Shown here piece after piece: positions 1 to 6,243 of a stretch of DNA of 9,906 bases. Made by a program: the position numbers and the translations under genes. The number at the start of each line of letters is the position of its first letter. Positions within the stretch are counted from its first letter, which is position 1. The notes beneath the pieces were generated by a model. That model was given only the letters and a program-made list of their open reading frames with translations. It was not told the origin of the DNA and did not search any database. Source of the DNA: CADEFF01 sp964569315 (GTDB lineage Bacteria; Pseudomonadota; Alphaproteobacteria; Dongiales; Dongiaceae). The stretch spans positions 1 to 9,906 of the forward strand of contig CAZMUZ010000132.1 of assembly GCA_964569315.1 (NCBI GenBank), read 5' to 3'.

Positions 1-1070
1 GCGGACGCGCTGCGGCCGCACTGGATCCCGCGAAGGCAACCCGCCACGGCGACCAGCACGCCGAAGACCGCGCTCTTCACGATGCCCACTGCAAAATCGA
101 TCAGCGCCACGCCATGCAGCGTCTCGTTCACATATTGCGTGACCGAGAGATCGAGCATTCCGACGCCGACCAGCGCGCCGCCGAGCAGCCCCATCAGGTC
201 GGCGAAGACGCAGAGCACCGGCATCATCAGGATGAGCGCGATCATCCGCGGCAGGACGAGGAATTCCATCGAGGAGAGGCCGAAGGTCGAGAGCGCGTCG
301 ATCTCCTCGTTCACCTGCATGGTGCCGAGCTGGGCGGCGAAGGCGGCGCCGGTCCGGCCGGCCATGATGATGGCGGTCATCAGGGCGCCCATCTCGCGCG
401 CCATGGCGATGCCGACGAGATCTGCGACGTAGATCTGCGCGCCGAACTCCTCGAGCTGGATGGCGCCGACGAAGGCGAGGATGAGGCCGACGAGGAAGGA
501 GATCAGCGCCACGATCGGCAGCGCCGCGGCCCCGCACTCGTAGATGATCTCCACCAGGTCCGAGCGCCGGTAGCGGGCGCGTCCGACCAGCAGCCGGCCG
601 AAAGTCTGCACCGCCTCGCCGAGGAAGCCGATCATCTGGCCGCCCGAATTCCAGAGCGCCATCGATTCGTTGCCGACGAGGGCGAGGAAGCTCGGCCGTT
701 CGTCGCCGCGCCGCGCGCCCTGACGCTCCGGCACCGCGGTCGCGAGCTTGAGCAGGCGCGAGGCGCCTTCGGGGAGCGTGCCCGGGTCGAGCGCAAGGCC
801 GCGGGTCTTGGCGAGGTCCTGCGCGCCGACGAGGAACGCCAGCAGCCCGCTGTCCCAGGCGCCGAGGCGGGTCGCATCGAAGCTGAGCCGTTCGGCCGCG
901 CCGGCGGACTGGATCAGCTTGTCGAGCTCGGTCGCGGTCGGCAGGCCGCGCTTCAGCAGCCAGTCGCCGCGGATTGCGAGCCGCAGGGTCTTGGGATCGG
1001 CGCGGTCGAGCGCGATCGCCGGGGGCTCATGGCCCGTCTCGAACGGTATCGACGGCGTCGCTGTGCTCAC
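1..1070 (-). CDS. mlaE: MlaE-family ABC transporter permease with N-terminal STAS domain (3' end outside window)
   Basis: Inner-membrane permease of an Mla-type ABC transporter that moves phospholipids between the outer and inner membranes, working with an MlaF ATPase and an MlaD substrate-binding protein (family knowledge). 356 codons are visible. Residues about 1-125 look like a STAS domain (DSGLLAFL at 73-80), so the MlaB role appears fused to the permease. Residues about 140-350 are the MlaE domain, with several hydrophobic segments (roughly 182-203, 272-304, 328-346) and the family signature around 238-260 (GRTGAAFAAQLGTM, then NEEIDAL). The start is GTG at 1070, chosen because GGAGGGGG lies 7 bases upstream and no in-frame ATG fits better. 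About 20-30 C-terminal residues are probably missing at the left edge. mlaF and mlaD would be expected to follow to the left, outside the window; that is inference. Confidence 0.9.
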   Translation of the reverse strand, partial: MSTATPSIPFETGHEPPAIALDRADPKTLRLAIRGDWLLKRGLPTATELDKLIQSAGAAERLSFDATRLGAWDSGLLAFLVGAQDLAKTRGLALDPGTLPEGASRLLKLATAVPERQGARRGDERPSFLALVGNESMALWNSGGQMIGFLGEAVQTFGRLLVGRARYRRSDLVEIIYECGAAALPIVALISFLVGLILAFVGAIQLEEFGAQIYVADLVGIAMAREMGALMTAIIMAGRTGAAFAAQLGTMQVNEEIDALSTFGLSSMEFLVLPRMIALILMMPVLCVFADLMGLLGGALVGVGMLDLSVTQYVNETLHGVALIDFAVGIVKSAVFGVLVAVAGCLRGIQCGRSAS

Positions 1071-1546
1071 GATCCTGCCCCCTCCGCCGCCGGTCATCGG
1101 CGACGGCGCACCCCGGCCGCTGGTCGCGGCCGGCGGCGAAACCCATGCCCTTGCCCGGGCGGCATGAATTCCTAAGGAACTCGCCGCGGCGGGGTATCGT
1201 CGTCGGAGACTTTCTTACTCGATCCGCTGGCGCGACCGCTCGTCGAGGCGGTCCCTCATCCCGTCGGTCGAGATTATCGTCGCTAAACCCCACAGTAGGA
1301 GGGCATCGCCTGTCGGCGGCGCAATCATGCCCTCGCAAACGCAATTCTTCCCTGCGGCTTATCTAACAGACGGTCGCATGGATAAGGAATAGAGATTCGG
1401 ACGGGCGATCGAGGGGAGCGCCGCGAGGGCGGTGCAGAGGGGTTGCGCCGCTTTTCCGGCGGATTTGCCCCAAAGCCGACATTAGAATCGCTTTAGAGAC
1501 GTGGAATCGGTTCGGAGACGCGCACCGCCGACGGATGGCGGAACTC
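1071..1546. other. Intergenic region upstream of mlaE; no convincing gene
   Basis: Together with the hairpin that follows, this makes 529 bases between the gap stop and the mlaE start. Open frames here are short, lack a plausible ribosome binding site and resemble no family I know, and composition is more mixed and AT-richer than in the flanking genes. Structures visible: a 17-base imperfect inverted repeat at 1166-1182 centred on TTCCTAAGGAA; GACCGC/GCGGTC arms at 1234-1239 and 1248-1253; CTTATC/GATAAG arms at 1358-1363 and 1381-1386; and GANTC sites at 1394, 1485 and 1504. A minus-strand GATAAT hexamer lies near 1270 but has no good -35 partner, so I could not place the mlaE promoter with confidence. 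Confidence 0.6.
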
Positions 1547-1578
1547 GTCCGGGGCGCCGGCAAGGCGCCCCGGACGGG
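1544..1578 (-). terminator. Strong hairpin after gap, probable transcription terminator
   Basis: Positions 1547-1558 and 1564-1575 are perfect 12-base complementary arms around a 5-base loop (1559-1563). The stem extends outward by a C-G pair, a G-T wobble and another C-G pair to about 15 bp. It lies 22 bases beyond the gap stop codon. No T-run follows in the leftward direction, so it is not a textbook intrinsic terminator; Rho assistance or a role in 3'-end stability are alternatives. Confidence 0.65.
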
Positions 1579-1599
1579 ATCGAGGCTCGGATCGGCGCC

Positions 1600-2616
1600 T
1601 CAGCCGAGCTTGCCCATGGCGACCGCGGTGTCGCACATGCGGTTCGAGAAGCCCCACTCGTTGTCGTACCAGGAGAGCACGCGCACGAGGCGGCCGTCGA
1701 TCACCTGGGTCTGCTTCAGGTCGAAGGTCGAGCTGGCGGGGTCGTGATTGAAGTCGCTCGAGACCAGCGGCTGGTCGTTGACGGCGAGAATGCCGTTGAG
1801 CGGGCCGTTGCTGGCGGTCGCGGCCTTCACGATCGCCTTGTTGACGGCCTCGACGGTGGTCGCCTGCTTCGCGGTGAACTTGAAGTCGATGAGCGAGACG
1901 TTCGCCGTCGGCACGCGGATCGCCGTGCCGTCGAGCTTGCCGGCGAGCTCGGGCAGCACGAGCCCGACCGCCTTCGCCGCACCCGTCGTGGTCGGGATCA
2001 TCGAAAGGGCCGCCGCGCGGGCCCGGTAGAGATCCTTGTGCAAGGTGTCGAGCACCGGCTGGTCGCCGGTATAGCTGTGGATCGTCGTCATGAAGCCTTG
2101 CTCGATCCCGATCGCCTTGTTCAGCACGGCCGCGACCGGCGCCAGGCAGTTGGTGGTGCAGGAGGCGTTCGAGACGACGGTGTGGCTCTTCTTGAGCTTG
2201 GTATGGTTCACGCCATAGACGACCGTAAGGTCGGCGCCGGTGGCGGGCGCCGAGATCAGCACCCGCTTGGCGCCGGCCTCGAGATGCTTCGCCGCCTGTT
2301 CGCGCGCCGTGAAGAGGCCGGTGCATTCGAGCGCCACGTCCACGTTGAGCTTCTTCCAGGGCAGCTTCGCGGGGTCGCGCTCGGCGGTCACCGTCATCCA
2401 GCCGCGGCCGGCGTCGATGGCGCCCTCCTTCGTCTTCACCTCGTGCGGGAAGCGGCCATGGACCGAATCGTGGCGCAGCAGATGCGCGTTGGTTTCGACC
2501 GGGCCGAGATCGTTGATCCCGACCACCTCGATGTCCTTGCGGCCGCTTTCCAGCACGGCGCGGAGCACGAGCCGCCCGATGCGGCCGAATCCGTTGATGG
2601 CGACGCGAACAGCCAT
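1600..2616 (-). CDS. gap: Type I glyceraldehyde-3-phosphate dehydrogenase
   Basis: Cytosolic enzyme that converts glyceraldehyde-3-phosphate, NAD(P)+ and phosphate to 1,3-bisphosphoglycerate in glycolysis/gluconeogenesis, or the reverse in the Calvin cycle. 338 aa, normal for the family. The Rossmann fold starts at residue 2 (NGFGRIGR at 8-15). The catalytic motif ASCTTNCLAP places Cys153, with His180 as its partner in TTIHSYTGDQ. The C-terminal WYDNEWGFSNRM motif is present. Asp36 suggests NAD use, but the residues after VLD are Thr191-Leu192 rather than the Leu-Pro typical of NAD-specific or Ala-Ser of NADP-using enzymes, so coenzyme preference is open. ATG at 2616 was chosen over an upstream in-frame ATG at 2805, which lies inside tkt; AGAGG sits 9 bases upstream. 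It is the second gene after tkt, with a 22-base gap. pgk, which often follows gap, is absent here. Confidence 0.97.
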   Translation of the reverse strand: MAVRVAINGFGRIGRLVLRAVLESGRKDIEVVGINDLGPVETNAHLLRHDSVHGRFPHEVKTKEGAIDAGRGWMTVTAERDPAKLPWKKLNVDVALECTGLFTAREQAAKHLEAGAKRVLISAPATGADLTVVYGVNHTKLKKSHTVVSNASCTTNCLAPVAAVLNKAIGIEQGFMTTIHSYTGDQPVLDTLHKDLYRARAAALSMIPTTTGAAKAVGLVLPELAGKLDGTAIRVPTANVSLIDFKFTAKQATTVEAVNKAIVKAATASNGPLNGILAVNDQPLVSSDFNHDPASSTFDLKQTQVIDGRLVRVLSWYDNEWGFSNRMCDTAVAMGKLG

Positions 2617-2638
2617 GAGATCAATCCTCTTCCTTCGA

Positions 2639-4648
2639 TCAGAGTTTGGCGCGGACGGTCCGGACGACGGCTTCCGCGGTGATGCCGAAATGCTTGTAGA
2701 GATCGCCGGCGGGCGCCGAAGCGCCGAACCCCGCCATGCCGATCGCAGCGCCGCCCGCCCCGATATAACGCTCCCACCCGAAAGTGGTTGCAGCCTCGAT
2801 CGCAACGCGGAGCGCGCTCGGCCCCAGCACTTCCTCGCGATAGCCCGGGGATTGGGCGTCGAACAGCGCCCAGCAGGGGAGGGAGACGACGGCGGTGCCG
2901 ATCCCGGCGGCCTCGAGCTGCGTCTGCGCCTCGACGGCGATCGAGACCTCCGAGCCGGTCGAGATCAGCGTGACCTGGCGCGGGCTCCTGGCCCGGGAGA
3001 TCACGTAACCGCCCTTGGCCGAGAGGTTCTCGGCGCGATGCTCCGTGCGGAGCGTCGGCACGGCCTGGCGCGTCAGGGCGATGACCGACGGACGGTTCCT
3101 CTCGGCAAGCGCAAGCGCCCAGCACTCCGCCGTCTCGACCGTGTCGCAGGGCCGCATCACGAGGAGGTTCGGGATGGCGCGGAGGCTCGCCAGATGCTCG
3201 ACCGGCTGATGGGTGGGGCCGTCCTCGCCGAGCCCGATCGAATCATGCGTCATCACATAGACGACGCGCTGCCCCATCAGCGCCGAAAGCCGGATCGCGG
3301 GCCGGCAATAATCGGTGAAGACGAGGAAGGTGCCGCCATAGGGGATGAAGCCGCCATGCAGCGCGATGCCGTTCATCGCCGCCGCCATGCCATGCTCGCG
3401 CACGCCGTAATAGATGTAGCGGCCGCCATAGTTCGCGGCCGTCACCGGGGCCATGTCCTTGGCTTTGGTGTTGTTCGAGCCGGTGAGGTCGGCCGAGCCG
3501 CCGAGCAGTTCCGGCAGCGCCGGCGCCATGGCCTCCAGCACCTTCTGCGAGGATTGCCGGGTCGCGAGCTTCGGCGCCTCGCTCGAGGCCGCCCGCTTCA
3601 CCGCCTCGATGGTGGCGGCGAAACTCTGGGGCAGGTCGCCGGCGATGCGGCGGTCGAACTCCGCCCGTTTGGCATGGCTGCCATGGCGCTCGGCCCAGCG
3701 CTTGTAAGGCTCGCCGCCCTTCGCGCCCGCATTCCGCCAGCTCTCCGTCACCGCCTCGGGCAGATGGAAGGCCGCGTGCGGCCAGCCGAGCTTCTGGCGG
3801 GCGCCCGCCACTTCCTCGGCGCCGAGGGGCGAGCCGTGGGTCGCCGCCGTGCCGGCCTTCTTCGGCGCGCCGAAGCCGATCACGGTGCGGCAGGCGATGA
3901 GGCTCGGCCGGTCGGACGTCTGTGCCCGCTCGAGCGCCGCGGCGACCGCCTCGGCATCGTGCCCGTCGACCCGCTCGGTCGCCCAGCCGCTCGCCGCGAA
4001 GCGCGCGAGCTGATCGTCCGAGACCGAAAGGTCGGTCGGCCCGTCGATCGAGATGCTGTTGTCGTCGAACAGCACGACGAGCCGGTCGAGCTTGAGATGG
4101 CCCGCGAGCGAGATCGCCTCGTGGCTCACCCCTTCCATCAGGCAGCCGTCGCCGGCAATAACATAGGTGCGGTGATCGACAAGCCCGGCGCCGAACTCCG
4201 CGGCGAGGATACGCTCGGCGAGCGCCATGCCGACGGCGTTCGCCAGCCCCTGGCCGAGCGGGCCGGTGGTGGTCTCGATGCCGGCCGCGTGCCCGTGCTC
4301 CGGATGGCCTGCGGTGCGCGAGCCGAGCTGGCGGAAGCGCTGCAGCTCCTCGAGCGTCATGTCGGCATAGCCGCTCAGATGCAGCAGCGCATAGAGCAGC
4401 ATCGAGCCATGCCCGGCCGAAAGCACGAACCGGTCGCGGTCCGGCCAGTCGGGATGGGCGGGGTCGTGCTTGAGGAAGCGCGTCCACAGCACCGTCGCCA
4501 CGTCGGCCATGCCCATCGGCATGCCGGGATGACCCGAATTGGCCTTTTCGACCGCGTCCATGGCAAGCGCGCGGATCGCATTTGCGAGCTCGCGATGGCC
4601 GACCGCCCGGTCGGCGGTGGCAGCGGGCGACGCGGTAGCAGATGTCAT
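2639..4648 (-). CDS. tkt: Transketolase
   Basis: Thiamine-diphosphate enzyme that transfers two-carbon ketol units between sugar phosphates in the non-oxidative pentose phosphate pathway (and in the Calvin cycle, if present). 669 aa, full length. The N-terminal domain has NSGHPGMPMG with His40, SAGHGSM at 77-83, and the cofactor motif GDG at 166-168 ending at Asn197 (GDGCLMEG...DDN). The middle domain carries YGVREHGMAAAMNG, whose Glu activates the cofactor, and THDSIGLGEDGPTHQPVEHL. The C-terminal transketolase domain ends in VRAKL. The N-terminus is about 14 residues longer than in E. coli TktA. The start is ATG at 4648, with only a weak GAAG-like ribosome binding site. It is first gene of a tkt-gap operon, divergent from zauP-zapA, and supplies glyceraldehyde-3-phosphate chemistry shared with gap. 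Confidence 0.97.
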   Translation of the reverse strand: MTSATASPAATADRAVGHRELANAIRALAMDAVEKANSGHPGMPMGMADVATVLWTRFLKHDPAHPDWPDRDRFVLSAGHGSMLLYALLHLSGYADMTLEELQRFRQLGSRTAGHPEHGHAAGIETTTGPLGQGLANAVGMALAERILAAEFGAGLVDHRTYVIAGDGCLMEGVSHEAISLAGHLKLDRLVVLFDDNSISIDGPTDLSVSDDQLARFAASGWATERVDGHDAEAVAAALERAQTSDRPSLIACRTVIGFGAPKKAGTAATHGSPLGAEEVAGARQKLGWPHAAFHLPEAVTESWRNAGAKGGEPYKRWAERHGSHAKRAEFDRRIAGDLPQSFAATIEAVKRAASSEAPKLATRQSSQKVLEAMAPALPELLGGSADLTGSNNTKAKDMAPVTAANYGGRYIYYGVREHGMAAAMNGIALHGGFIPYGGTFLVFTDYCRPAIRLSALMGQRVVYVMTHDSIGLGEDGPTHQPVEHLASLRAIPNLLVMRPCDTVETAECWALALAERNRPSVIALTRQAVPTLRTEHRAENLSAKGGYVISRARSPRQVTLISTGSEVSIAVEAQTQLEAAGIGTAVVSLPCWALFDAQSPGYREEVLGPSALRVAIEAATTFGWERYIGAGGAAIGMAGFGASAPAGDLYKHFGITAEAVVRTVRAKL

Positions 4649-4708
4649 GGCGGAACTTCGAAAATTGCCGGAAAAACACCAGCGCGTCGATCGCGCCCGA
4701 TGGCGCGC

Positions 4709-4737
4709 AACATGCCGCCCGGTCCGGGACCCGTCAA
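4709..4737 (-). promoter_or_regulatory. Predicted sigma70-type promoter of tkt-gap
   Basis: Reading leftward, TTGACG (4737-4732) is followed after 17 bases by CATGTT (4714-4709). The -35 box is good and the -10 weak. Transcription would start near 4702, giving a leader of about 55 bases before the tkt ATG. Prediction from sequence pattern only. Confidence 0.45.
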
Positions 4738-4766
4738 CCCTCCGGGGGCGATCCCGGGAGGCCTTT

Positions 4767-4782
4767 CCGCGCCCGGGCGCGG
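4767..4782. repeat. 16-base perfect palindrome beside the zauP-zapA promoter
   Basis: CCGCGCCCGGGCGCGG reads identically on both strands and ends 3 bases before the -35 box of the rightward promoter. It could be a protein-binding site, or simply a GC-rich coincidence. No known operator is recognised. Confidence 0.5.
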
Positions 4783-4785
4783 CCG

Positions 4786-4815
4786 TTGACGCGCCGAAGC
4801 CCGCAATCCTATGCT
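4786..4815 (+). promoter_or_regulatory. Predicted sigma70-type promoter of zauP-zapA
   Basis: TTGACG (4786-4791), an 18-base spacer, then TATGCT (4810-4815). Both boxes match the consensus well. A start near 4822 would give a leader of about 50 bases. It is divergent from the tkt promoter, the two -35 boxes being about 50 bases apart. Confidence 0.6.
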
Positions 4816-4870
4816 GCGGCTTCTCAACGACGTGCGGTAAGCAATTCTAAGAGGTGGGGAAAACACCGCC

Positions 4871-5095
4871 ATGTCGCGGCTACCGGACTCTATCGATCAT
4901 CTGGAAGCGGCGATCGAGCGCCTGGAGCGCTCGATCGATGCGCGCGAACGCATGGGCCATGGCGAGCGCGACCGGCTTTCCACCGAGCTTCATGCGCTGC
5001 GCGCGACTCATGCCGCGCTGCAGACCGAGGCGCGCAGCATCTATGCGCGGCTCGATCAGATCATCGGCCGTCTCAAGGCCGTGACGGAATCGTGA
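4871..5095 (+). CDS. ZauP-like small coiled-coil protein upstream of ZapA
   Basis: A 74-aa protein that looks entirely helical and coiled-coil. Its hydrophobic spacing is heptad-like (IDHLEAAIERLERSI, then LHALRATHAALQ and IYARLDQIIGRL), with dense charged residues, no signal peptide and no membrane segment. In Caulobacter the gene directly upstream of zapA encodes ZauP, a coiled-coil partner through which ZapA focuses the FtsZ ring; position, size and character match that role. The assignment rests on synteny and composition, not a diagnostic motif, so a symbol is withheld. DUF4164-type proteins at the same locus in Rhizobiales may be the same family. GAGGTGG lies about 13 bases before the ATG, a long spacing. 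The stop is 1 base before the zapA start, pointing to coupled translation and a stoichiometric pair. Confidence 0.75.
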   Translation: MSRLPDSIDHLEAAIERLERSIDARERMGHGERDRLSTELHALRATHAALQTEARSIYARLDQIIGRLKAVTES

Positions 5096-5096
5096 A

Positions 5097-5417
5097 ATGC
5101 CGAAAGTGACGCTCAGCATCAACGGCCGCCCGTACGACGTGACCTGCGATCCGGGGCAGGAGCAGCATGTGATGACGCTCGGCCGCGACATCGACGAGCG
5201 CGTGGGCAAGCTCGCCGAAAGCGTGGGGCAGGTGGGCGACAATCGTCTGCTGCTGATGGCGGCGCTCATCATCTCCGACGAGCTCGAGACCACGCGCGCA
5301 TCGGCGAACGACGCGGCGCGGCGCGCCGGCGAGGCGGAGAGCGGCCGCGCCGCCGAGCAGGTCGAGCGCACGGCGCGCCGAATCGACGCTATTGCTGCCC
5401 GGCTGGAAGCTCCCTAG
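5097..5417 (+). CDS. zapA: Cell division protein ZapA
   Basis: Cytoplasmic FtsZ-associated protein that bundles or crosslinks FtsZ protofilaments at midcell. 106 aa, usual for the family. Residues 1-20 form the short beta-strand head (VTLSINGRPYDVTCDPGQE). They are followed by the first helix, with GRDIDERV at 29-36, and a long C-terminal coiled-coil helix from about 48 containing DNRLLLMAALIISDEL, the most diagnostic stretch. The tail 70-106 is Ala/Arg/Glu-rich. The ATG at 5097 follows the upstream stop as TGAaATG, so it is probably translated by coupling. Its TAG stop at 5415-5417 lies within the predicted -10 box of the 6S RNA. The order zapA / 6S RNA / cyclo-ligase is the same as zapA-ssrS-ygfA in E. 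coli, which supports all three calls. Confidence 0.92.
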   Translation: MPKVTLSINGRPYDVTCDPGQEQHVMTLGRDIDERVGKLAESVGQVGDNRLLLMAALIISDELETTRASANDAARRAGEAESGRAAEQVERTARRIDAIAARLEAP

Positions 5418-5420
5418 ATT
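5392..5420 (+). promoter_or_regulatory. Predicted 6S RNA promoter inside the zapA 3' end
   Basis: TTGCTG (5392-5397), a 17-base spacer, then TAGATT (5415-5420). The expected start, 7-8 bases on, falls at the base of the 6S closing stem (5428). The first three bases of the -10 box are the zapA stop codon, and a GANTC site (5417-5421) overlaps it. Boxes are moderate, but their agreement with the independently found RNA end is good. Confidence 0.55.
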
Positions 5421-5427
5421 CTTCCAT

Positions 5428-5587
5428 GGACGGCGCTGCGCGGTGCGACAGAGCCACTGATCCCTGGGGCCAATGACTATCTCTAGGGAGCTGTCACTGG
5501 CCGGACTCAGGTCCGGGTACATGGCGCCCACCTGCTTAGGCAGGCCACAGAGGATAGTATCGCTCATCGGCCGAGGCGGCGTCGTCC
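5428..5587 (+). ncRNA. ssrS: 6S RNA
   Basis: Regulatory RNA that mimics an open promoter and sequesters the sigma70 RNA polymerase holoenzyme, mainly in stationary phase. Positions 5428-5439 pair with 5576-5587 over 12 consecutive pairs (two wobbles), giving a rod of exactly 160 nt, the usual 6S size. Inside are a long hairpin (5468-5477 with 5493-5502, one mismatch), GGAC/GTCC (5503-5506 with 5511-5514) and CCTGC/GCAGG (5531-5535 with 5540-5544). ATCCCTGGGGCC at 5460-5471 resembles the CCCCTGAGCC part of E. coli 6S. The span lacks a plausible reading frame and sits between zapA and the cyclo-ligase gene, the conserved 6S locus. Mature ends are inferred from the stem and could differ by a few bases. 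Confidence 0.87.
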
Positions 5588-5591
5588 GCTC

Positions 5592-5615
5592 CTCTCGCCT
5601 GCGACGCGGCGAGGG
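5592..5615 (+). promoter_or_regulatory. Hairpin between 6S RNA and the cyclo-ligase gene covering its ribosome binding site
   Basis: Arms 5592-5599 and 5608-5615 form 8 pairs (one wobble) around an 8-base loop. The 3' arm contains GAGGG (5611-5615), the only plausible Shine-Dalgarno for the ATG at 5625. There is no T-run, so a classic terminator is unlikely; a processing signal or translational brake are alternatives. Confidence 0.5.
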
Positions 5616-5624
5616 CTGCCCGTC

Positions 5625-6239
5625 ATGACGGCCGACACCGATCGCTCGGATCCCCCCAATCTCGTCGACGCCAAGCGCACGCTGCGCCGCATGGCGACCG
5701 AGCGTCGTCGCGCGCTCGCTGCCGACCGGGATGTCGTTGCCGCGGGCGTGGCGGCGGCCGAGCTGGTTTGCTCGGCGATCCGGCCGGATCCCTCGATGGC
5801 CGCCTCGGGCTACTGGCCGCTCGAGAGCGAGTTCGATGCGCGGCCGGCGCTGGCCCGGCTTCATGCGGCGGGCCATGCGGTCGGGCTCCCGGTCGTGGTC
5901 GGGGCGGGGCATCCCTTGCTGTTCCGGCGCTGGCACCCGGCGCTGGCACTCGTTCGCGGCGCCTTCGGGGTGATGATGCCGCCGCCGAGCGAGCCGACGA
6001 TCGAGCCGTCGCTGCTGCTCGTGCCGATGCTCGCCTTCGATCGCGACGGCTATCGGCTGGGCTACGGGGGCGGCTTCTACGACCGCACGCTCGCGCTCAG
6101 GCGCAAGGCGGGGCGGACCATCGCGGTCGGCATCGGATTCGCCGGACAGGAGGTCGCGCATGTGCCGCGCGGCGACTACGATCAGCCGCTCGACTGGATC
6201 GTCACCGAAGCGGCGGCGATGCCCATCGGCTTGAGGTAA
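5625..6239 (+). CDS. fau: 5-formyltetrahydrofolate cyclo-ligase
   Basis: Cytosolic enzyme (EC 6.3.3.2) that uses ATP to convert 5-formyl-THF to 5,10-methenyl-THF, returning a storage/inhibitory folate to the one-carbon pool. 204 aa, normal length. The N-terminal helix has KRTLRRMATERR (17-28) with the expected Lys17. YWPLESEFDARP (63-74) supplies acidic active-site residues, and LLVPMLAFDRDGYRLGYGGGFYDR (131-154) contains the family's glycine-rich nucleotide/phosphate loop, here GYGGGFYD. DQPLDWIVTE (186-195) is the conserved C-terminal motif. In E. coli the orthologue ygfA follows ssrS in the same transcript, and the same order holds here. The ATG at 5625 has GAGGG 9 bases upstream, within a hairpin. 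The symbol is used in the fau/ygfA sense. Confidence 0.93.
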   Translation: MTADTDRSDPPNLVDAKRTLRRMATERRRALAADRDVVAAGVAAAELVCSAIRPDPSMAASGYWPLESEFDARPALARLHAAGHAVGLPVVVGAGHPLLFRRWHPALALVRGAFGVMMPPPSEPTIEPSLLLVPMLAFDRDGYRLGYGGGFYDRTLALRRKAGRTIAVGIGFAGQEVAHVPRGDYDQPLDWIVTEAAAMPIGLR

Positions 6240-6243
6240 CGGC

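Noticed and set aside
114..1175. 353-codon plus-strand open frame opposite the permease gene
   Set aside because: Arg/Ala/Asp/His-rich shadow product; the minus strand encodes a clear STAS-MlaE protein.
1027..1344. 105-codon minus-strand frame upstream of mlaE
   Set aside because: It overlaps the mlaE start out of frame, lacks a ribosome binding site, uses mixed third positions and its product is unlike any protein I know.
2617..2805. N-terminal extension of GAPDH to the ATG at 2805
   Set aside because: It would overlap the 3' end of tkt by more than 160 bases; the family N-terminus (AVRVAINGFGRIG) begins right after the ATG at 2616.
2240..4789. 849-codon plus-strand open frame opposite tkt and gap
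   Set aside because: Antisense shadow created by GC-rich codon bias; the opposite strand encodes a complete transketolase and the start of GAPDH with all motifs, and the shadow product resembles no family.
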